From Torreya grandis (taxonomy: Eukaryota > Streptophyta > Pinopsida > Cupressales > Taxaceae): a stretch of 64,000 bases of DNA. Under the pieces are notes generated by a model, which saw nothing but the letters and a program-made list of their open reading frames with translations, had not been told where the DNA came from and ran no database searches. Position numbers and translations under genes: made by a program. Numbering within the stretch: position 1 is the first letter of the stretch; each line of letters opens with the position of its first letter. Location of the stretch: positions 6,883,001-6,947,000 of the forward strand of contig JARHVA010000006.1 in assembly GCA_037957365.1 (NCBI GenBank). The letters are read 5' to 3'. Below, piece after piece: positions 12,760 through 25,078 of the stretch.

Positions 12760-13632
12760 AGTGTCTACACTAGCATTAAGAGAAGTTCATGAAGGAGTAT
12801 GTGGAGGCCATTCTAGCAGGGTAGTCCTATCCAAAAAACTCTTATGTACTATTTATTATTGGCTCATAATGGATGCAGATGCCACTACATATGTAAATAA
12901 ATGTGACAAATGTCAATGACATGCTAATATAATTCATGCCCTAGTAAAACCCTTGAAACTAATGTTGACACCATGGCCATTTGCTACATAGGAACTTGAA
13001 CTCATTAGAAATATTAAACCCACTTCATCTAATGGCTATAAACATATCCTTACCACCACTAAATATTTCACTAAGTGGGTTGAAGCTATACCCCTCACGT
13101 GATTGGAAATCAAATTTCCAAATTCATTTTCAACCATCTCATCTGCCACTATGGTATTCCCTCTAACATTATATTTGATAATAGAGGATCATTCAAGAAC
13201 AAAGATCTAAACCAAATATGCAATAAATATAGCATCACACAACTCTTTCAAGTATGTTCACTATGCATCTCTTTCAAGTATGTCCTAGACGATCACGACT
13301 ATCGAGTAGCTCACCTACAAGAGCTATACCTACTTGATGAGAAACACACAACTACACTCAATAATCTTCAAGCATATCAAAACTGACTCAAAGGCCACTA
13401 TAATTGGCATGTTAAGTATAGAACATTTGAACTTGGTGATCTTATTCTTAAAAAAAACCAAAAGAATACCACAGTTGAGAAAAATCATAAATATAAATTC
13501 AAACCAAATTGGATAGGGCCTTTCATCATCACTACAAATTATGGATCAAGAGCATATAGGCTTGTCACACCAGATGGTGATGAACTTCCGGAGCTAATGA
13601 ATATTATTCATCTCAAGTGGTACTATGCTTGA
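12760..13632 (+). pseudogene. E1 integrase pseudogene
   Basis: HHCC zinc region REVHEGVCGGH ... CDKCQ (about 12780-12920). Core: SSNGYKHILTTT then KYFTKWVEAIPL (about 13025-13095), where the first catalytic Asp (ATDYFTKW in the family) reads Lys, and HYGIPSNIIFDNRGSFKN (about 13150-13200), which keeps the second Asp. The segment that should carry the catalytic Glu is missing: at about 13250-13300 the frame jumps to the C-terminal part. The C-terminal region has GDLILKKNQK, PNWIGPFII and AYRLVTPDGDELPE, and ends at a stop near 13630. Confidence 0.87.
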
Positions 13633-15828
13633 GCACTAAGGTGTATTATATATAAGGATTGTTTTAGTTATGACTTTTTATCACTATTCTTATTTATACA
13701 TAATACCATCCTTATCTGTCCTCTTCACCGTTTCCAACTTCCATTTTTGACCTACCAACCCAGTGTGTTCTAAAGCCTAGCTTGTTTGACTTGGTTTTTA
13801 TCATTTGTTATGCATTTTTAGTATCAAGGTATTTGATTAGTTTCATCAGTTGGTTCAAGAACTTCAGACAAAGATCATATTTTGGGACACTGTGATAGAA
13901 GTTTTGATAGGTGTATCCTTCATTTATTATTTCTTTTTTACCACTGCTCTTGCTACTAATACTATTGATCTATGTTGTTGTGTCATGGTTACAACTGCCT
14001 ATGGGTAAACTAGGGGATAAATTAAGCCTTGATGTACCAACTTGCCCCTTCTTATGTCGTACTATGATTTTTTAATCAACTGTACCTTTTTTTTTGAATG
14101 GGTTGCTACACTAGTCAAATTCTTCCACTATAAGTGCAAAATTATAGTGACTTGAGGTTTTACTTTGGGACTATGTAGGTAGTGATCAATACTTGTTGAG
14201 GTTAGTTTAGTCACCCTTTTTCCCATGCTCTTAATATTTTACAAGTAATCTAAGCCACACTCTTGCCATTTTATGAGCAACCTTCATTTAAATGCTCTTT
14301 CCATTTTGTGAGCTTGAAAAATTTAGTGTCTCATCATTATTGATTGAATTGAGACACTTCAAAATATTCTATAAATATTTAAAAAAATATTAGAAAAGAA
14401 CAAAAACATTGACCACTTCTTTGCCTTAAGGATCCTGAGAGCCCTTACTAAGTTACAAGCAAATCACTTGTCATTTAGTTTCCCCATCCTTTTTGGCCTT
14501 TTCTCTCATACACTTGTCATTTTGCAAGACCATTCCTATTCTTATATCAAATCCATTTTATTTGTTTTACTTATCACATTCTTCCCATTCCTTGGGAGAA
14601 CTACATTTGGCCTAAAGTTTTTTATTGGATATTACATCCATAGAATTATATAGACAGTGCCCACTTGCCTAGTGCATATGGAGACATCTCGACCACCCCC
14701 TTCCTTTTCTTCTATTCCCCCATTTTATTTATTTGTTAAGTTATCATATGTTTTGTATGGGCAATGTTCATAGGGTTTCTATTTCTTTGTTTGTTTGCTT
14801 GTTTGTGCTTATTTAATTTTATTTTGTTTGTCTGCTTGTTTGTTTGCTTTTAACACTGTTGCCTTGATTCAGTTTATGTGTGTTCATTGGGTAATTCCTT
14901 ACCCACACTTACACTTGAATCCATCCATATTCATATGTTTATATTGTCATCATGGTTTCTATTATTGGTGCATTATTTTTTATTGAGTATTGGATTGTGG
15001 GAGTCAGTCCTCATGATGTTATACCATGATGCCTACTAACATGTGCTAAAATAAACCTCAACTTCAAGAAGTCTATTCATAAATGGTGGCATCTTTTTGG
15101 CACCAACATTTCAATTCCATCCTAATCATATCCCAATCAGAGTAATTAAACATGAAAGAATTTCAATCTTTATTAGTTCAAACGAGCATATCCCTACTAG
15201 TAGGTTTTTCCAATTCATCATTACCCTCTATGTTAAGTTGTCATCATCCTCAACTAAGTTTATCATGTTTTCTATAATCGGAGTCCAATGATTATAACCA
15301 CCTATGGGTAAATAATTGCACACCATCCCACCTACATTTCTCAAGGATTATAACCACCTTTGGGCAAATCATTATGTTGTCATCACTTTAATTTGTATGC
15401 CTATACAAGGGCATGTTATTATCTTGTTTGTCTATCTTAACTGGGGCAACTCTATCTTCTCAATGATTATAACCACCTTTGGGTAAATCATTATGTTATC
15501 ATACCATGTTATCACTATTGGGGTACAATGCTTATAACCACCTTTGGGCAAACAATTATACACCATCCCACTTGCACTCTCAATAATTTTGCCTAATTTT
15601 TTAGTATCATTGTGTTTTCACCCCATCATCCTTCCTTTATTTGGTCCTCTCATTTCACTTTTTATTGAAGGACCATTTGTTGACCTACTTGTGTGAACCA
15701 CTCTCTTGAGGGGGCATCATATAGTTAGTTTATTATCATTACAGTTGTAGGCATATAAGACCTTTTCATTCTTTGAGAAGACATTACTGTTTTTATAGAT
15801 TACAATGCCTTCCCAAATATGGGAAAAC
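13633..15828 (+). other. E1 3' non-coding region
   Basis: 2.2 kb between integrase and the 3' LTR. It contains GTTT-type simple repeat at about 14780-14860, a single copy of the repeat word (GTTACAACTGCCTATGGGTA) near 13987, and the tandem block at 15290-15572. The 10 bases before the 3' LTR (GGGAAAAC near 15821) are the likely polypurine tract. Short open frames here have no domain similarity I recognise. Confidence 0.55.
15290..15572 (+). repeat. Paired repeats in E1 3' region
   Basis: Four copies of a block with GATTATAACCACCTWTGGG start at about 15290, 15346, 15465 and 15530 (the last begins GCTTATAACC). Copies 1 and 4 share the tail CACCATCCCA; copies 2 and 3 share ATCATTATGTTRTCAT. The mirror-like arrangement (1-2, 3-4) differs from a simple tandem array. 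Confidence 0.75.
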
Positions 15829-16997
15829 TATAGACACCTAAAACTGGGAATTAATAACCTCTAATCAGGCTTTTGGCTAATTTCTACCTAAAATGTATAA
15901 TTTGGATTAAAAATACTAAAACATGCTAAATGATGTGAAACTGACATATTCAAGTGCCAATTTTGGTCAGGGTATCCCTAAATGAGGCAATGTAATTTAT
16001 GAGCCAACTAACTTTGATCAAATTATTTTGAGTCAAAATGCCAAATTTGTACTTAGGTGCTCTTGATTGTTCTTCCCTATCAAATATTCTTCATAAGATG
16101 CATGCCTTTGTTATTTTTTATTGGTAACATTCTAATTGGGCACATGGTTCCAACGTATCTGATAACACTTTCTAATTCTAATCTAGTCAAATTTAGGACC
16201 AATAACAAGGCTTTCCAATTAATTTGAGTAATTTGTGCACAAGATACTTAATCATGCTTAAGAGATAATTAACCCAAATCAAGGCATAATTAATAATTCC
16301 ATGGAAACTTATTGAAAATTTGTTTTTAGAAATGAATATTGAATATCTATATCATTAAGTGACCTCATTTCTTGGGAAGACATCCCTAGGCCATAAATGC
16401 CACAAATATCAGGATTCATGCCCTCCATGCCTCATCAATGCCTTCCATGATGCCCTCCATGCCTCTTAATTGCACTTTATTCCAATGTCATGATGAGGAT
16501 AATTACCAAAATAATTCTAAAAATTGAATTAATCCTCAACCACACATATCAATCTTAGGATGGACGATTGAGGTTGATTCTGATCAAATCCAAAAATCTA
16601 TAAATTGGAGGCCTCACAACATCATTTTTAAGCTTTTTTGATGAAAAGTTATAATGCCAAATTAATTCCAAAAGCTTCAAGTAACTAGTGTTACCATGCC
16701 AAATTGATTCCAAGCCAAGATAAGCTACAAGCCAAAGGTCCCAAGGAAATATGGAGGTAGCCAAGCTTCCATTTCCAAGGACTTCATGAGCAAAGGAATT
16801 TGGAAAATCTAAGGAAGGTGAAGGAATTATTATGTTTCAATTCCTTGCTTTTTAATTGTGTTTGACATTTGATTTTGTTAACTAAGCTCTCCCTGGTGTC
16901 TAGGCCTAGAGATGTTATGCTATTAGTGTGTTTATTTCATTTTGAAACTAACACCATACTAACCATCCTCTCTTGAGTCAAATTCTTAGATTAGACA
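15829..16997 (+). repeat. E1 3' LTR
   Basis: Direct repeat of 1268-2461. It begins TATAGACACC and ends TTAGACA, followed at once by the duplication CACAA. It lacks a few short segments of the left copy (for example near 16790). TATA box TATAAAT at 16599-16605. Confidence 0.92.
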
Positions 16998-17002
16998 CAC
17001 AA
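16998..17002. repeat. Target-site duplication of E1, right (CACAA)
   Basis: Perfect copy of 1263-1267, adjoining the right LTR end. Confidence 0.85.
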
Positions 17003-20000
17003 GATTCCAAGACAAGCTGTAATCATATTTTTGACCTTAAAAGAAAAGAAAATCATAGAGCCACTTAAAAAATTCACCCCACCTTCACACATGTGAGATC
17101 AAGAACATGTGAATCACTAAAGACAAGAGGATATATCCTTTAGTGATATACCATGCCAAAAATTCACACACATGAACTTTTTATAATAAAATATCCGTTG
17201 AAGACCATGCCACATCATCTAGAATCCACCTCACAACTATTTCACATCACAATTATGCCACATAACCATGCACAATCACTATGAATAGTGTCTACATGAA
17301 TAGTGTTTTGTGAATAGTAGTCTTACTCCTATCAGTAAACATGGTGTGAATTTATCAAGACCAAGTAAACCTTGCAATCCATGTTGCAACCAAATGGTGA
17401 CTAGAATAGTTAACAATACCTTTTGGCATTATGAAGGAACTTGATACAATGACTACTAAAAGAGGTGATAGCCCTAATTCTATGAGTCCATGGGAATCCT
17501 AAGAGTATGTTGTAAGATAAGGGTAAATCAAGTATCATTTATTAATTCTTATAGTCTTAGTTCTAATCATAAAAGGGAGCCAAATACAACCAAGTGGATT
17601 TTGATTAGTTTTGTCAAATCCACAACATGTCAACTTATGGATGAGTCAGGGGGAGTTGGTCATATGGTTGTGATAAGAGTTTTTTCTAGTTGATATACAC
17701 TAAATTTTAGGTCATGTGATGATGTAAAACATAATATATGCAAGTAAAAAGTTGGGCTCCCAAGCAGTTTGACAATGTTTTCCCATACTTAGCCAAATTT
17801 ACAATGTGGTAAGAAAAGTTGAGTAGGAATTTTAATGTTGTTATATTTAGCACATGTGAAAGTATGAAGAGAAAATGATCAATAGTTTTGTTCATTTTTT
17901 TTCCTAGTTTATTTGTGTTAAATTTCAGATCATGTAATGAATCACATCAAAAGATATGCATGTACAAAGTTGGTCTTCCAGACAATTCTTGCCATAGTTG
18001 ACTCTATGGTAAAAAATCTAAGTGAGGAGATGAATGGAGTTTTATCTCACACATACAAAGGTTTTAGGAGTATTTTTACACATTGTTTGATTATCTCATG
18101 TGAGGATATCATATGGTCTAACTTTTAGATCATACATCTAAGTGCATCAAAAGTTATTGAGGTCCAAAGTTGACCTTCTAGGTAGATAAGCAATGGTCCC
18201 CATACTTAGCCATTTTTGCACAATGTTAAATATCAAGACTAGATGGAGATCCAAAATTTCACACAAGTACATACATATATACGGTGTGTATTAAGTCAAA
18301 TGGGTCAAAGTGTTTGATGTTTAAACTGAGTAAAGATGTAGCTCTTCACAAAAGGATCAATGGAGTGTGTTCATTCCAAGGTATCACAATGCAGTGAGAT
18401 GAGGACAAGTGTTCAAGGTTTAATACTAAGAAAAGGTAAAGTATAAGGATATAAAAATGAGTGGGTGTTCATATAGATTTATTAAATGGTATGCATTTCA
18501 TGATAAAGACCTTGTTGATCTATAGACATCGATGGTGTGCATTGAGTCAATATTACAAGATTGCATAAGATGAGGTCAATTTTTCAAAGTTTAACATTTA
18601 AGAAGTGGTGCACTATGAGTTAAAGTTCAAAGAATATCAATGGTGAATATTTAATCTAAATACATGAGGATATGAGATTCTATCAAAGTGGTCAATGTTT
18701 AACTGTGATCGTTAGAATTCAAATATTTGAATTTAACAAAGGAAAAAGTAGTGCTCTGTATTTGGCTTTAACTTTTGATCCAGGATGAATTTGCTCATGG
18801 TGTAAAAAGAAAATTTTTAGAGGACTATAAGGCACATCTAGAAATATATATTTAAAGATATAAAAGTGTGTATAGTCAAATATTTTGAGGTTTAAAGTTG
18901 ATTGTGTATGTTCTGTAAGTGACTCACGAAGGTTGTTTGAGCTTGTTTTGATGTTTCATGATGACTTAGCTATTGGAGAGTGTTTTTGACTCCATGAGGA
19001 TCATTTGTATGGGTTTTTGAGGTGTGATCAATCTATATTGATTATAAATAATGCTTAATAATTTGAATACGTATTCGTTCATGGTGTTCCTATGTACAAG
19101 GTCATTATTTGAGTTGATTGAGTGTACGCAGAGGTGAACATAGTTGACTATGATCATTTTAGGAAGTTGAAGGGGTCATATGGAGTGGGCCTATGAATTT
19201 TTAAGTAGTAATATGTAATTTTTTACTTGATGAAGTTTTAAATGGATGAATATGTCTCCATAAGACCTATAAGAGCTACAAAGGACTAATTAAAAGGTGT
19301 AGCTGCTTAAGGGTGACCCATAGATGTTATGGATGACCTATGTGGATTGTGTTGAGCAATGTATTTTTATGTTAGAAGCCTTAAAGTCTAAGGCATGCCT
19401 AATGGCTAACTAAGATGGTGATAATCATAAATTATTTATAAATAATGAAATCAAAGATAATGATTTATAGACTTGAGTGATTGGGCAAAGGCTTGTGGAA
19501 GAAGACTATGCAAAGGAAGAAGGAGAGTAAGTGTGCCCTGTAGATGGGTTGATGTGTATAGTAGATTGAGGACTCATTGTATGAAATTTAGGTCATAATT
19601 ATATTGGTATAATAGTTATCTTTCAGTTTAAGATATGTGAAAAAGTTTGTGTGTGCAAATGAGGATAGTTTGAGTGAAGAATGAGAGAGATTGTGGCATG
19701 CCTATTTGAGAGGCCTATATGAGATAGAGCGGAAGTTTTTGTAGGGGTTATAAAATCAAAGATACATTATCATCTGTTTAAGATATTAGTTCTAATGTAG
19801 AGGTGTTGATTTCAAAGGAGGGTCTAAAGGACTTGATCTTTTTTAGAGGTAGTTACTCCTTGTGAAATAAGTATTTCACTAAAGGCCTTTAGTCAGGAGG
19901 ACTTGATCAATGTTTCCATTCTAAAGGACTTGACTAGTCTCTTGGTTGTAATCTCTTATAAGACAAGTAGTCCATGTGTTTTAGGCTTGAGAGTGGGTTT

Positions 20001-20098
20001 TATTCATCATGAGGGTTTTTCATAAGAACTATGTTGTGTGTTTGATCGTGTGTTTGCATTGTGTGAATGATTTCTCTTGTTAATGTTTCTTGATCAAG
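17003..20098. other. Region between E1 and E2, possible E2 LTR and debris
   Basis: Three degenerate copies of a roughly 210-bp block start near 17690, 17907 and 18112. Each has a word like AATTTYAGRTCATGT, then CAAAGTTGGNCTTCCA, then CATACTTAGCCA in two of them. 18270-20098 has no recognised coding sequence; 19840-20098, rich in GACTTGATC words, is likely the 5' LTR of E2, but its start is not visible. No gene is supported. Confidence 0.45.
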
Positions 20099-20187
20099 TT
20101 GATTTATGATAATATTTTGAAAGGATTGAAATTGTAATATCTAGGTTCACTAATTCACCCCCACTCTTAGTGATTTTACCTCTAACA
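20099..20187 (+). repeat. E2 5' LTR, 3' end
   Basis: CTTGATCAAGTTGATTTATG and the following bases match 30954-31041. The copy ends CTCTAACA two bases before a copia-type primer site. Only this end can be paired; the true LTR is longer to the left. Confidence 0.65.
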
Positions 20188-20189
20188 AT

Positions 20190-20202
20190 TGGTATCATAG
20201 GA
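20190..20202 (+). promoter_or_regulatory. E2 primer-binding site
   Basis: TGGTATCATAGGA, two bases after the LTR end CTCTAACA, matches the TGGTATCAGAGC site complementary to initiator tRNA-Met used by most plant copia elements, with a few changes. Confidence 0.8.
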
Positions 20203-20250
20203 GGTCCTTTGACAAAGGCTTGATAGCTGAAAGGTGATCCAAGGTACAAT

Positions 20251-21400
20251 ATGGGTAGTCATCAAGGAGGTTTATATACTAAGCAAGCACTAATGTTCAA
20301 TGGATCTAATTATGATATTTAGAGTGTAAGGATGAGAACATACATTATATACCTAGGGTTTGATGTTTTTTAATATATTGTGGATGGTTATTTTATTATT
20401 ACTACTCCTCCATCTAGTGTTGTAGACAAGAAGCTATTTAAGAATAATTCTAAGGCAATAAATGCCATCACTTATGGTCCTACAAAGAATAAGTTAACCA
20501 AGGTAATCCATTGTAAATTTTCTAAAGAGATATGGGAAAAAAATTAGATCTATGAAGGAGATTCAAGGGTCAAGCTTGCTAATTTTTAGACTCACGGGAG
20601 GTAATTTGCAAGTCTCAAGATGTAGGAAGGAGATTCTATGGCATCCTTTTTGTAGAGAGTTGATTAAATTATAAACATCATTAGAGGTCTTGGAGATAAC
20701 CTTAAAGAGACTACTATAGTTCAAAAATTATTAAGGTCTCTATCCCTCAATTTCAATTCAAAATTATTTGCTATAGAATAAAGTCATGATCTTACTCAAT
20801 TGAAGATGGATCAATTGCATGGCACCTTTACTGCCTATGAGATGAGAGTAAATGATGATATACCAACAAAGAAGGAAGCAAATTTCAATACTAAAATGAA
20901 GACAAAGAATAAGTTCCAAGGTAAGAAACTCAAGGAGGATAACATTTCTAATATAAATGAGGATGAACTAATTGCTTCGATTTCAAGGAAATTGAAAACA
21001 TGTTTAACCAAGTATAAGGGTAAATGACCCCTCAAATTCTTCAATTATGGAGAGGTAAGATATTTTTCTAATAAGTTCCCTCATAAGTATAAGAAGAATG
21101 ATGAGAAGAGCATGATCAAGGTCATGTTGATGGAAAGAGATCATTCAGATCTGATAAAATCAAAAAGGGATTCAGAAGGTTTGACAACAAGAAGTATTTT
21201 AAGGACAAGAAGAATATCTACACCAAATAAGATTGCAGCTCATTAGATGAAAGTGAATTTAGTGACTCAGAGTATGATAATGAAGATGATGGTCCTGTTT
21301 AAGATTAGTCCCTCTTCATGGTGAGGAAGGTAGTTAATCACATCAAAAGGAGTCTACTTTGAGTGATTCAGATGAGGTGGACTATGGGACTGCATTGATA
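20251..21400 (+). pseudogene. gag: E2 gag (UBN2/copia type) pseudogene
   Basis: Starts at ATG 20251 (MGSHQGG). In order: FNGSNYDI then SVRMRTYIIYLGFDVF (family: W-x-R-M near the N terminus), a DGYF block, SKEIWEK (about 20522), YEGDSRVKLANF (20555), EGDSMASFL with RVD, IRGLGDNLKE (about 20680) and QLHGTFTAYEMRV (20815). This is the copia gag pattern. Stops break the reading frame at several Gln and Trp positions, and the frame shifts after 21027. A Lys-rich tail follows. Confidence 0.88.
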
Positions 21401-22660
21401 AATGCTCTTAAAGAATTGAAGATTGAGAAGAAGATTAACAAGAAGATGAAGTCTCAACTCATAGAGTATGAGGAGCAATTTAGTGTATTTGAGGCAAGAA
21501 TGAATGAAGATTCCAAGGATCATGAAGATATGGTCAAGCATCTCAGTTGTTAATTGAAAATCCTATCTACAAGACTAAAAGCTAAAAAAGATGAGTGTTC
21601 AAGGTATGTAATTGAAAATGAGTCTTTAAAAGATAAGTTAGAGAAGACATCTAGTAAAGTAAAGTCATTTGTGAAATTTGAAAAGAGCTCAAGTGATCTA
21701 GACAATATTTTGAGTGGTTAAAAGCATGCAAGTGATAAAACTAGTCTTATATACAAAGAAGAACCAAAGAATGCAACTAAAGACAAGATGAAGACTAAGT
21801 TGAACAAGGAAAATCATACTTTGAAGATAAATCATCAAAAAAGGAATGAATATGTTGGAAGAATGAAGACAAATCAAGTCAAATAACCAAATGTCATGAG
21901 GTATGTAAATTTTAATGGTTACTGATATACTTCTAATCACTTTGGGCATAGAGCTAGAGAATGCAAGAGACATATTAGAAATGAGTTTGCATGTAACTAT
22001 GATGGAGATCATAAATCAAAAGGTGTGAGAAAAGTTAAGTTCTTCAAATATCTTAATGAGGGACACTTTGCTAAGCAATGTCCAAATAAGGAAAGGCAAG
22101 GTAAGTCTTCTTCAAATGGAATAGTTTGTTTCAGTTATCATGACATTAGACACATTGATAGTTTTTGTCCAATCAAGGTAAGATAAGCTAAGTATTCTTC
22201 AAAAGGAGTAGTTTGTTTCAATTTTCATGACATTGGAAACATTTATATTTTTTCTCCAAATAAGGGAAGACAATATAAGTTTCCATCAAGGAGTATTGTT
22301 TCCTACAACTGTGATAAGATTGGTCACATTGCTAGATTCTGCAAGCAAAGGCCTACAAGATAGAATAGGTTTTATCTAGCTCCTAGAGTGTAAGATAGAG
22401 GAAAAATTAACTCATGGAGACCAAAGGTGGTAATTATGAGTCATGGTGAGACTAAAGGTCCAAGTAATATATTTTCTATGGTGGAGAATGCTATAGTAGT
22501 TGAAGAGTGCCAAGGGCTCTCATTGTCTGCTCATATTATGAATGAAGAGACCAAATTCAAAGAGAAGACCAAGGTGCTAAGTGAGGATAGTTATGAGGTG
22601 TGTGTGGATCCAAGTGAACATTCTACTATTGTTGAGAAAGTATCATTCAAATAAAATTAA
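21401..22660 (+). pseudogene. E2 gag C-terminus with multiple zinc-knuckle remnants
   Basis: A coiled, Lys/Glu-rich segment (21359-21553 and on to 21850) leads into a series of CCHC-like knuckles at about 21915-22360: YTSNHFGHRARECK, FFKYLNEGHFAKQC, VCFSYHDIRHIDSFC, VCFNFHDIGNIYIFSPNK and YNCDKIGHIARFCK. Several Cys have decayed to Tyr, Phe or Ser. Plant copia gag normally has one or two knuckles; here at least five related units stand in tandem, with nearly identical spacers (GKSSSNG and KYSSKGV). The open frame 22427-22654 follows, with no recognised domain. Confidence 0.7.
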
Positions 22661-23815
22661 TTGTTAGTACCTAATGATGAGGTTTCGAGCTGTAAGGAAG
22701 ATTCTACAAATGAAAAGGTATGTCATGAATCTATGCTATCTATATATATTATCAATACAATCATATAAGAGAAGGAAAATATTGTAGAGGATGAGCATGT
22801 TTCTATTATTAAGCCTAAGAATAAGAAGAAGAACTATAAGCATTGTATGACCAAGGAGGAGAAAGAATATGAGGAGTTGTGGGTAACTCCTGGTTTTACA
22901 TTGTTCTAGGACATTATAAATTAGGATGTCTCTGCCTATGCTTCTTAGGAGAAATATTTCTTGTGGAGAAGTAAGTTTGTGTGCTCAAGATCATAATGCC
23001 AATCTGTATAGAGACTTGTGTTGATCTTACAAGGACATTGGTTAAGGGGGAACAACATGTTCAAGAGCATGCTCTAAAGGTTTGTGAAGGAGAGTACAAG
23101 GTTAAAATGGGTGTTTCTAGGTGGCTTAATGAGATTGATGAAATGAAAAGAATATTTTGATGCTCAAAAAGGTTTATACACTTCTTTTTGATATGTTCCA
23201 AGTGGTTTTGAAGTTTGAAGGTATGTTGAAGTCAAATTGAAGATTTTTGAGTATTCTTAGTTTTCTTAGTTTTGTCTTAAGGGCAACTAGACCTAAATTT
23301 GGGTTATAGAATGTATGGGTTCGCAAAGGTATGGAGGCTCAAAATTTGGCCCAAGAGTGTGTGATTATTATCTCCAGGTGTGCAAGACTTTTAGAGGTGG
23401 GTGTTGACCAGAAGGAGGTTTGTTGACCCTATATATTTTAGATTCTAGGCTTTTAGGCTTTGCTAAAAAAGTAGTTTGCCAAATAATTATTCATAGAGAT
23501 TTGAGGCTTGAGGTTTGAGGCTTCTTAATAGGTTGAAGGGGAAAAATGGGTTGTCAAATAAATATTCATAGAGATTTTAATATTTTTGGTTTTCAAATTA
23601 TACCTATTTTTTTCAAGATGGAGGCTTAATTGGCTAGTAGGTTTTTGAAATAAGTATGTTATAGTAGATGAGATAGATGATAGGAGTTGGTGTGATTGAG
23701 AGGGTATATGGGAGTGCTCCATTTATGAAGTTTCAAGTTTTGAAGGTGTGTGTACTAAAATTTGTGGGCTCTACAATTCCATGTAGGGATATAAGGAGAC
23801 TAAAAAGGCCCAATG
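22661..23815 (+). other. E2 internal region, no domain recognised
   Basis: Stop-interrupted sequence; 22780-23160 can be read as a Lys/Glu-rich peptide, and the rest is GT-rich non-coding sequence with TTGAGGCTT words repeated near 23500-23520. No pol domain seen. Confidence 0.45.
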
Positions 23816-23820
23816 AGAAG
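23816..23820. repeat. Target-site duplication of E3, left (AGAAG)
   Basis: AGAAG directly before TGTTGACC; perfect copy at 30615-30619 after the right LTR. Confidence 0.88.
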
Positions 23821-23895
23821 TGTTGACCATTTTGGTCCTACAGGCCAAAATCGAAAGTGTTGAGCTAGTACATTTTGATTTTTGCACAAGTTTTG

Positions 23896-24025
23896 GAAAT
23901 TTCTATGGACTCTACAGGGGATTCTATGAACTCTACAAGCATTTCTATGGACTTTGCAGAGATTTCTATGGACTCTATAGGTCCATTTCTACGGACTCGG
24001 TAGGCAGAAAACTATGGACTCTATA
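23896..24025 (+). repeat. Minisatellite in E3 5' LTR
   Basis: About seven units of a variable 24-30 bp repeat with consensus ATTTCTAYGGACTCTRYAGG. It is also present, with different unit states, at 28434-28590 in the other LTR. It gives a Tyr/Leu-rich open frame (23820-24026) that is a by-product rather than a gene. Confidence 0.8.
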
Positions 24026-24290
24026 GGAAGAGGCAAGTTCCCACTTAGGCACAAAATGGACCTTTTCAAGTGCCCTTTCAAAGGGCATTTCGGGACTCCA
24101 GAGCCTTGCAAAGGGTAGGAACACTTTTGTGAAGAGGCCATAGAGAAAAGCCGAAAAGGTAAGTTTCTTTCAAAAAAAATTCTAAGGCAAAGGAAATACC
24201 CTTTGGAAGGGTTGTTTCCAATTTTTTCGAAGGGCACTTTTCAAAGGCAGTCGAAGAAGCAAAGGAAGAAATCCTTCAAATTTTTTGTCT

Positions 24291-24399
24291 GAAGGAATTC
24301 CTTCGAACGAAAAGTCTGAAGGAATTCAAAAGACAAGAAAAGACTTAAGGCAAAGGTGAGAATAATTTCTTTAGACCTTTTGTTTGAAGGAATTCCTTC
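24291..24399. repeat. GAAGGAATTCCTTC palindromes in E3 5' LTR
   Basis: Perfect 14-bp palindromes at 24291-24304 and 24386-24399, each preceded by TGTYT and followed by related half sites (TCTGAAGGAATTC near 24315). The right LTR has decayed versions at about 28852-28865 and 28951-28964. CTTCCCGGGAAG, another perfect palindrome, stands near 24643. Confidence 0.75.
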
Positions 24400-25070
24400 A
24401 GAAAAAATGTTTAAAGAAATTTGAGAAAGCCACGAGCCAAAAGTCTAGGGAGAAAATCTGAAGAAACAAACAAGGTAATTATTGCGGACCTTTTTTTCCA
24501 TGGGAAAATGTCCACAAAAAAAGTTCATAGGAAAAGGTTCTAAAGAAAATAGGCTACTGAAGGACCCCGAAGGGTAGGTGCCCTTATGGGGAACTCTCAG
24601 CCAAAAAGGAAGGCACTTCTCCATAAGCCGAAGGGTTAACTTCCCGGGAAGGTTCAAAACAAGAAGTCTGAAGGAAAGGGAGCAACAAAAGAAGCTGAGA
24701 GAAAGAGAAAGCTGAATAAATTCCAAGGGGTGATGGGCTCAAAGATGTCAAAGTCAAGCACGGTGAACTAGCTGTTGGAAGTTAAAACACAGTGACAGGT
24801 GTGCGAGTGTCAATTTTAAGGCTTGTGAAATAGCTGTTGATTTTGAAAAGCCTAAGGAAGAGCCCAAGGAACATAGCGACCTACCAAAAGATAGCCTCGA
24901 GGGCCGAAGGAGCCAAAAAGAGACAAAGTGAAGAAGAAAACAAATAGTCCAGGTGGCAAAAAAGAGGTGTCAACTCAAGGAGTTAATTCCAAAAGTTGGA
25001 ACAGTGCTTGCCAAGTGGTCATCAAACGGTGCAATAGTAAGCGGTGTGACCCATTTTCTTCATTTGCATT

Positions 25071-25078
25071 TATAAGTA
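25071..25078 (+). promoter_or_regulatory. TATA box of E3 5' LTR
   Basis: TATAAGTA after CATTTGCATT; the right LTR has TATAAGCA at 29636-29643 in the same context. Likely U3/R boundary, giving an unusually long R-U5 of about 950 bp. Confidence 0.5.

Larger units (their letters stand above)
1268..16997 (+). mobile_element. E1: full-length Ty3/gypsy Tat-type LTR retrotransposon
   Basis: A 15.7-kb element bounded by direct LTRs of 1194 and 1169 bp and a perfect 5-bp duplication. Order on +: LTR, primer site, long leader, gag, protease, RT, RNase H, second RNase H, integrase, long 3' region, LTR. The second RNase H between RT-RNase H and integrase is characteristic of the plant Tat/Ogre branch of gypsy elements. 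All domains carry stops or frameshifts. By my hand alignment the first 120 LTR bases differ at 19 positions, so the insertion is old. Both LTRs begin TA instead of the expected TG. Part of the integrase is deleted. Confidence 0.93.

Noticed and set aside
24291..24399. Heat-shock elements
   Set aside because: GAA and TTC blocks are separated by 0 or 4 bases, not by the 2 bases of nGAAnnTTCn.
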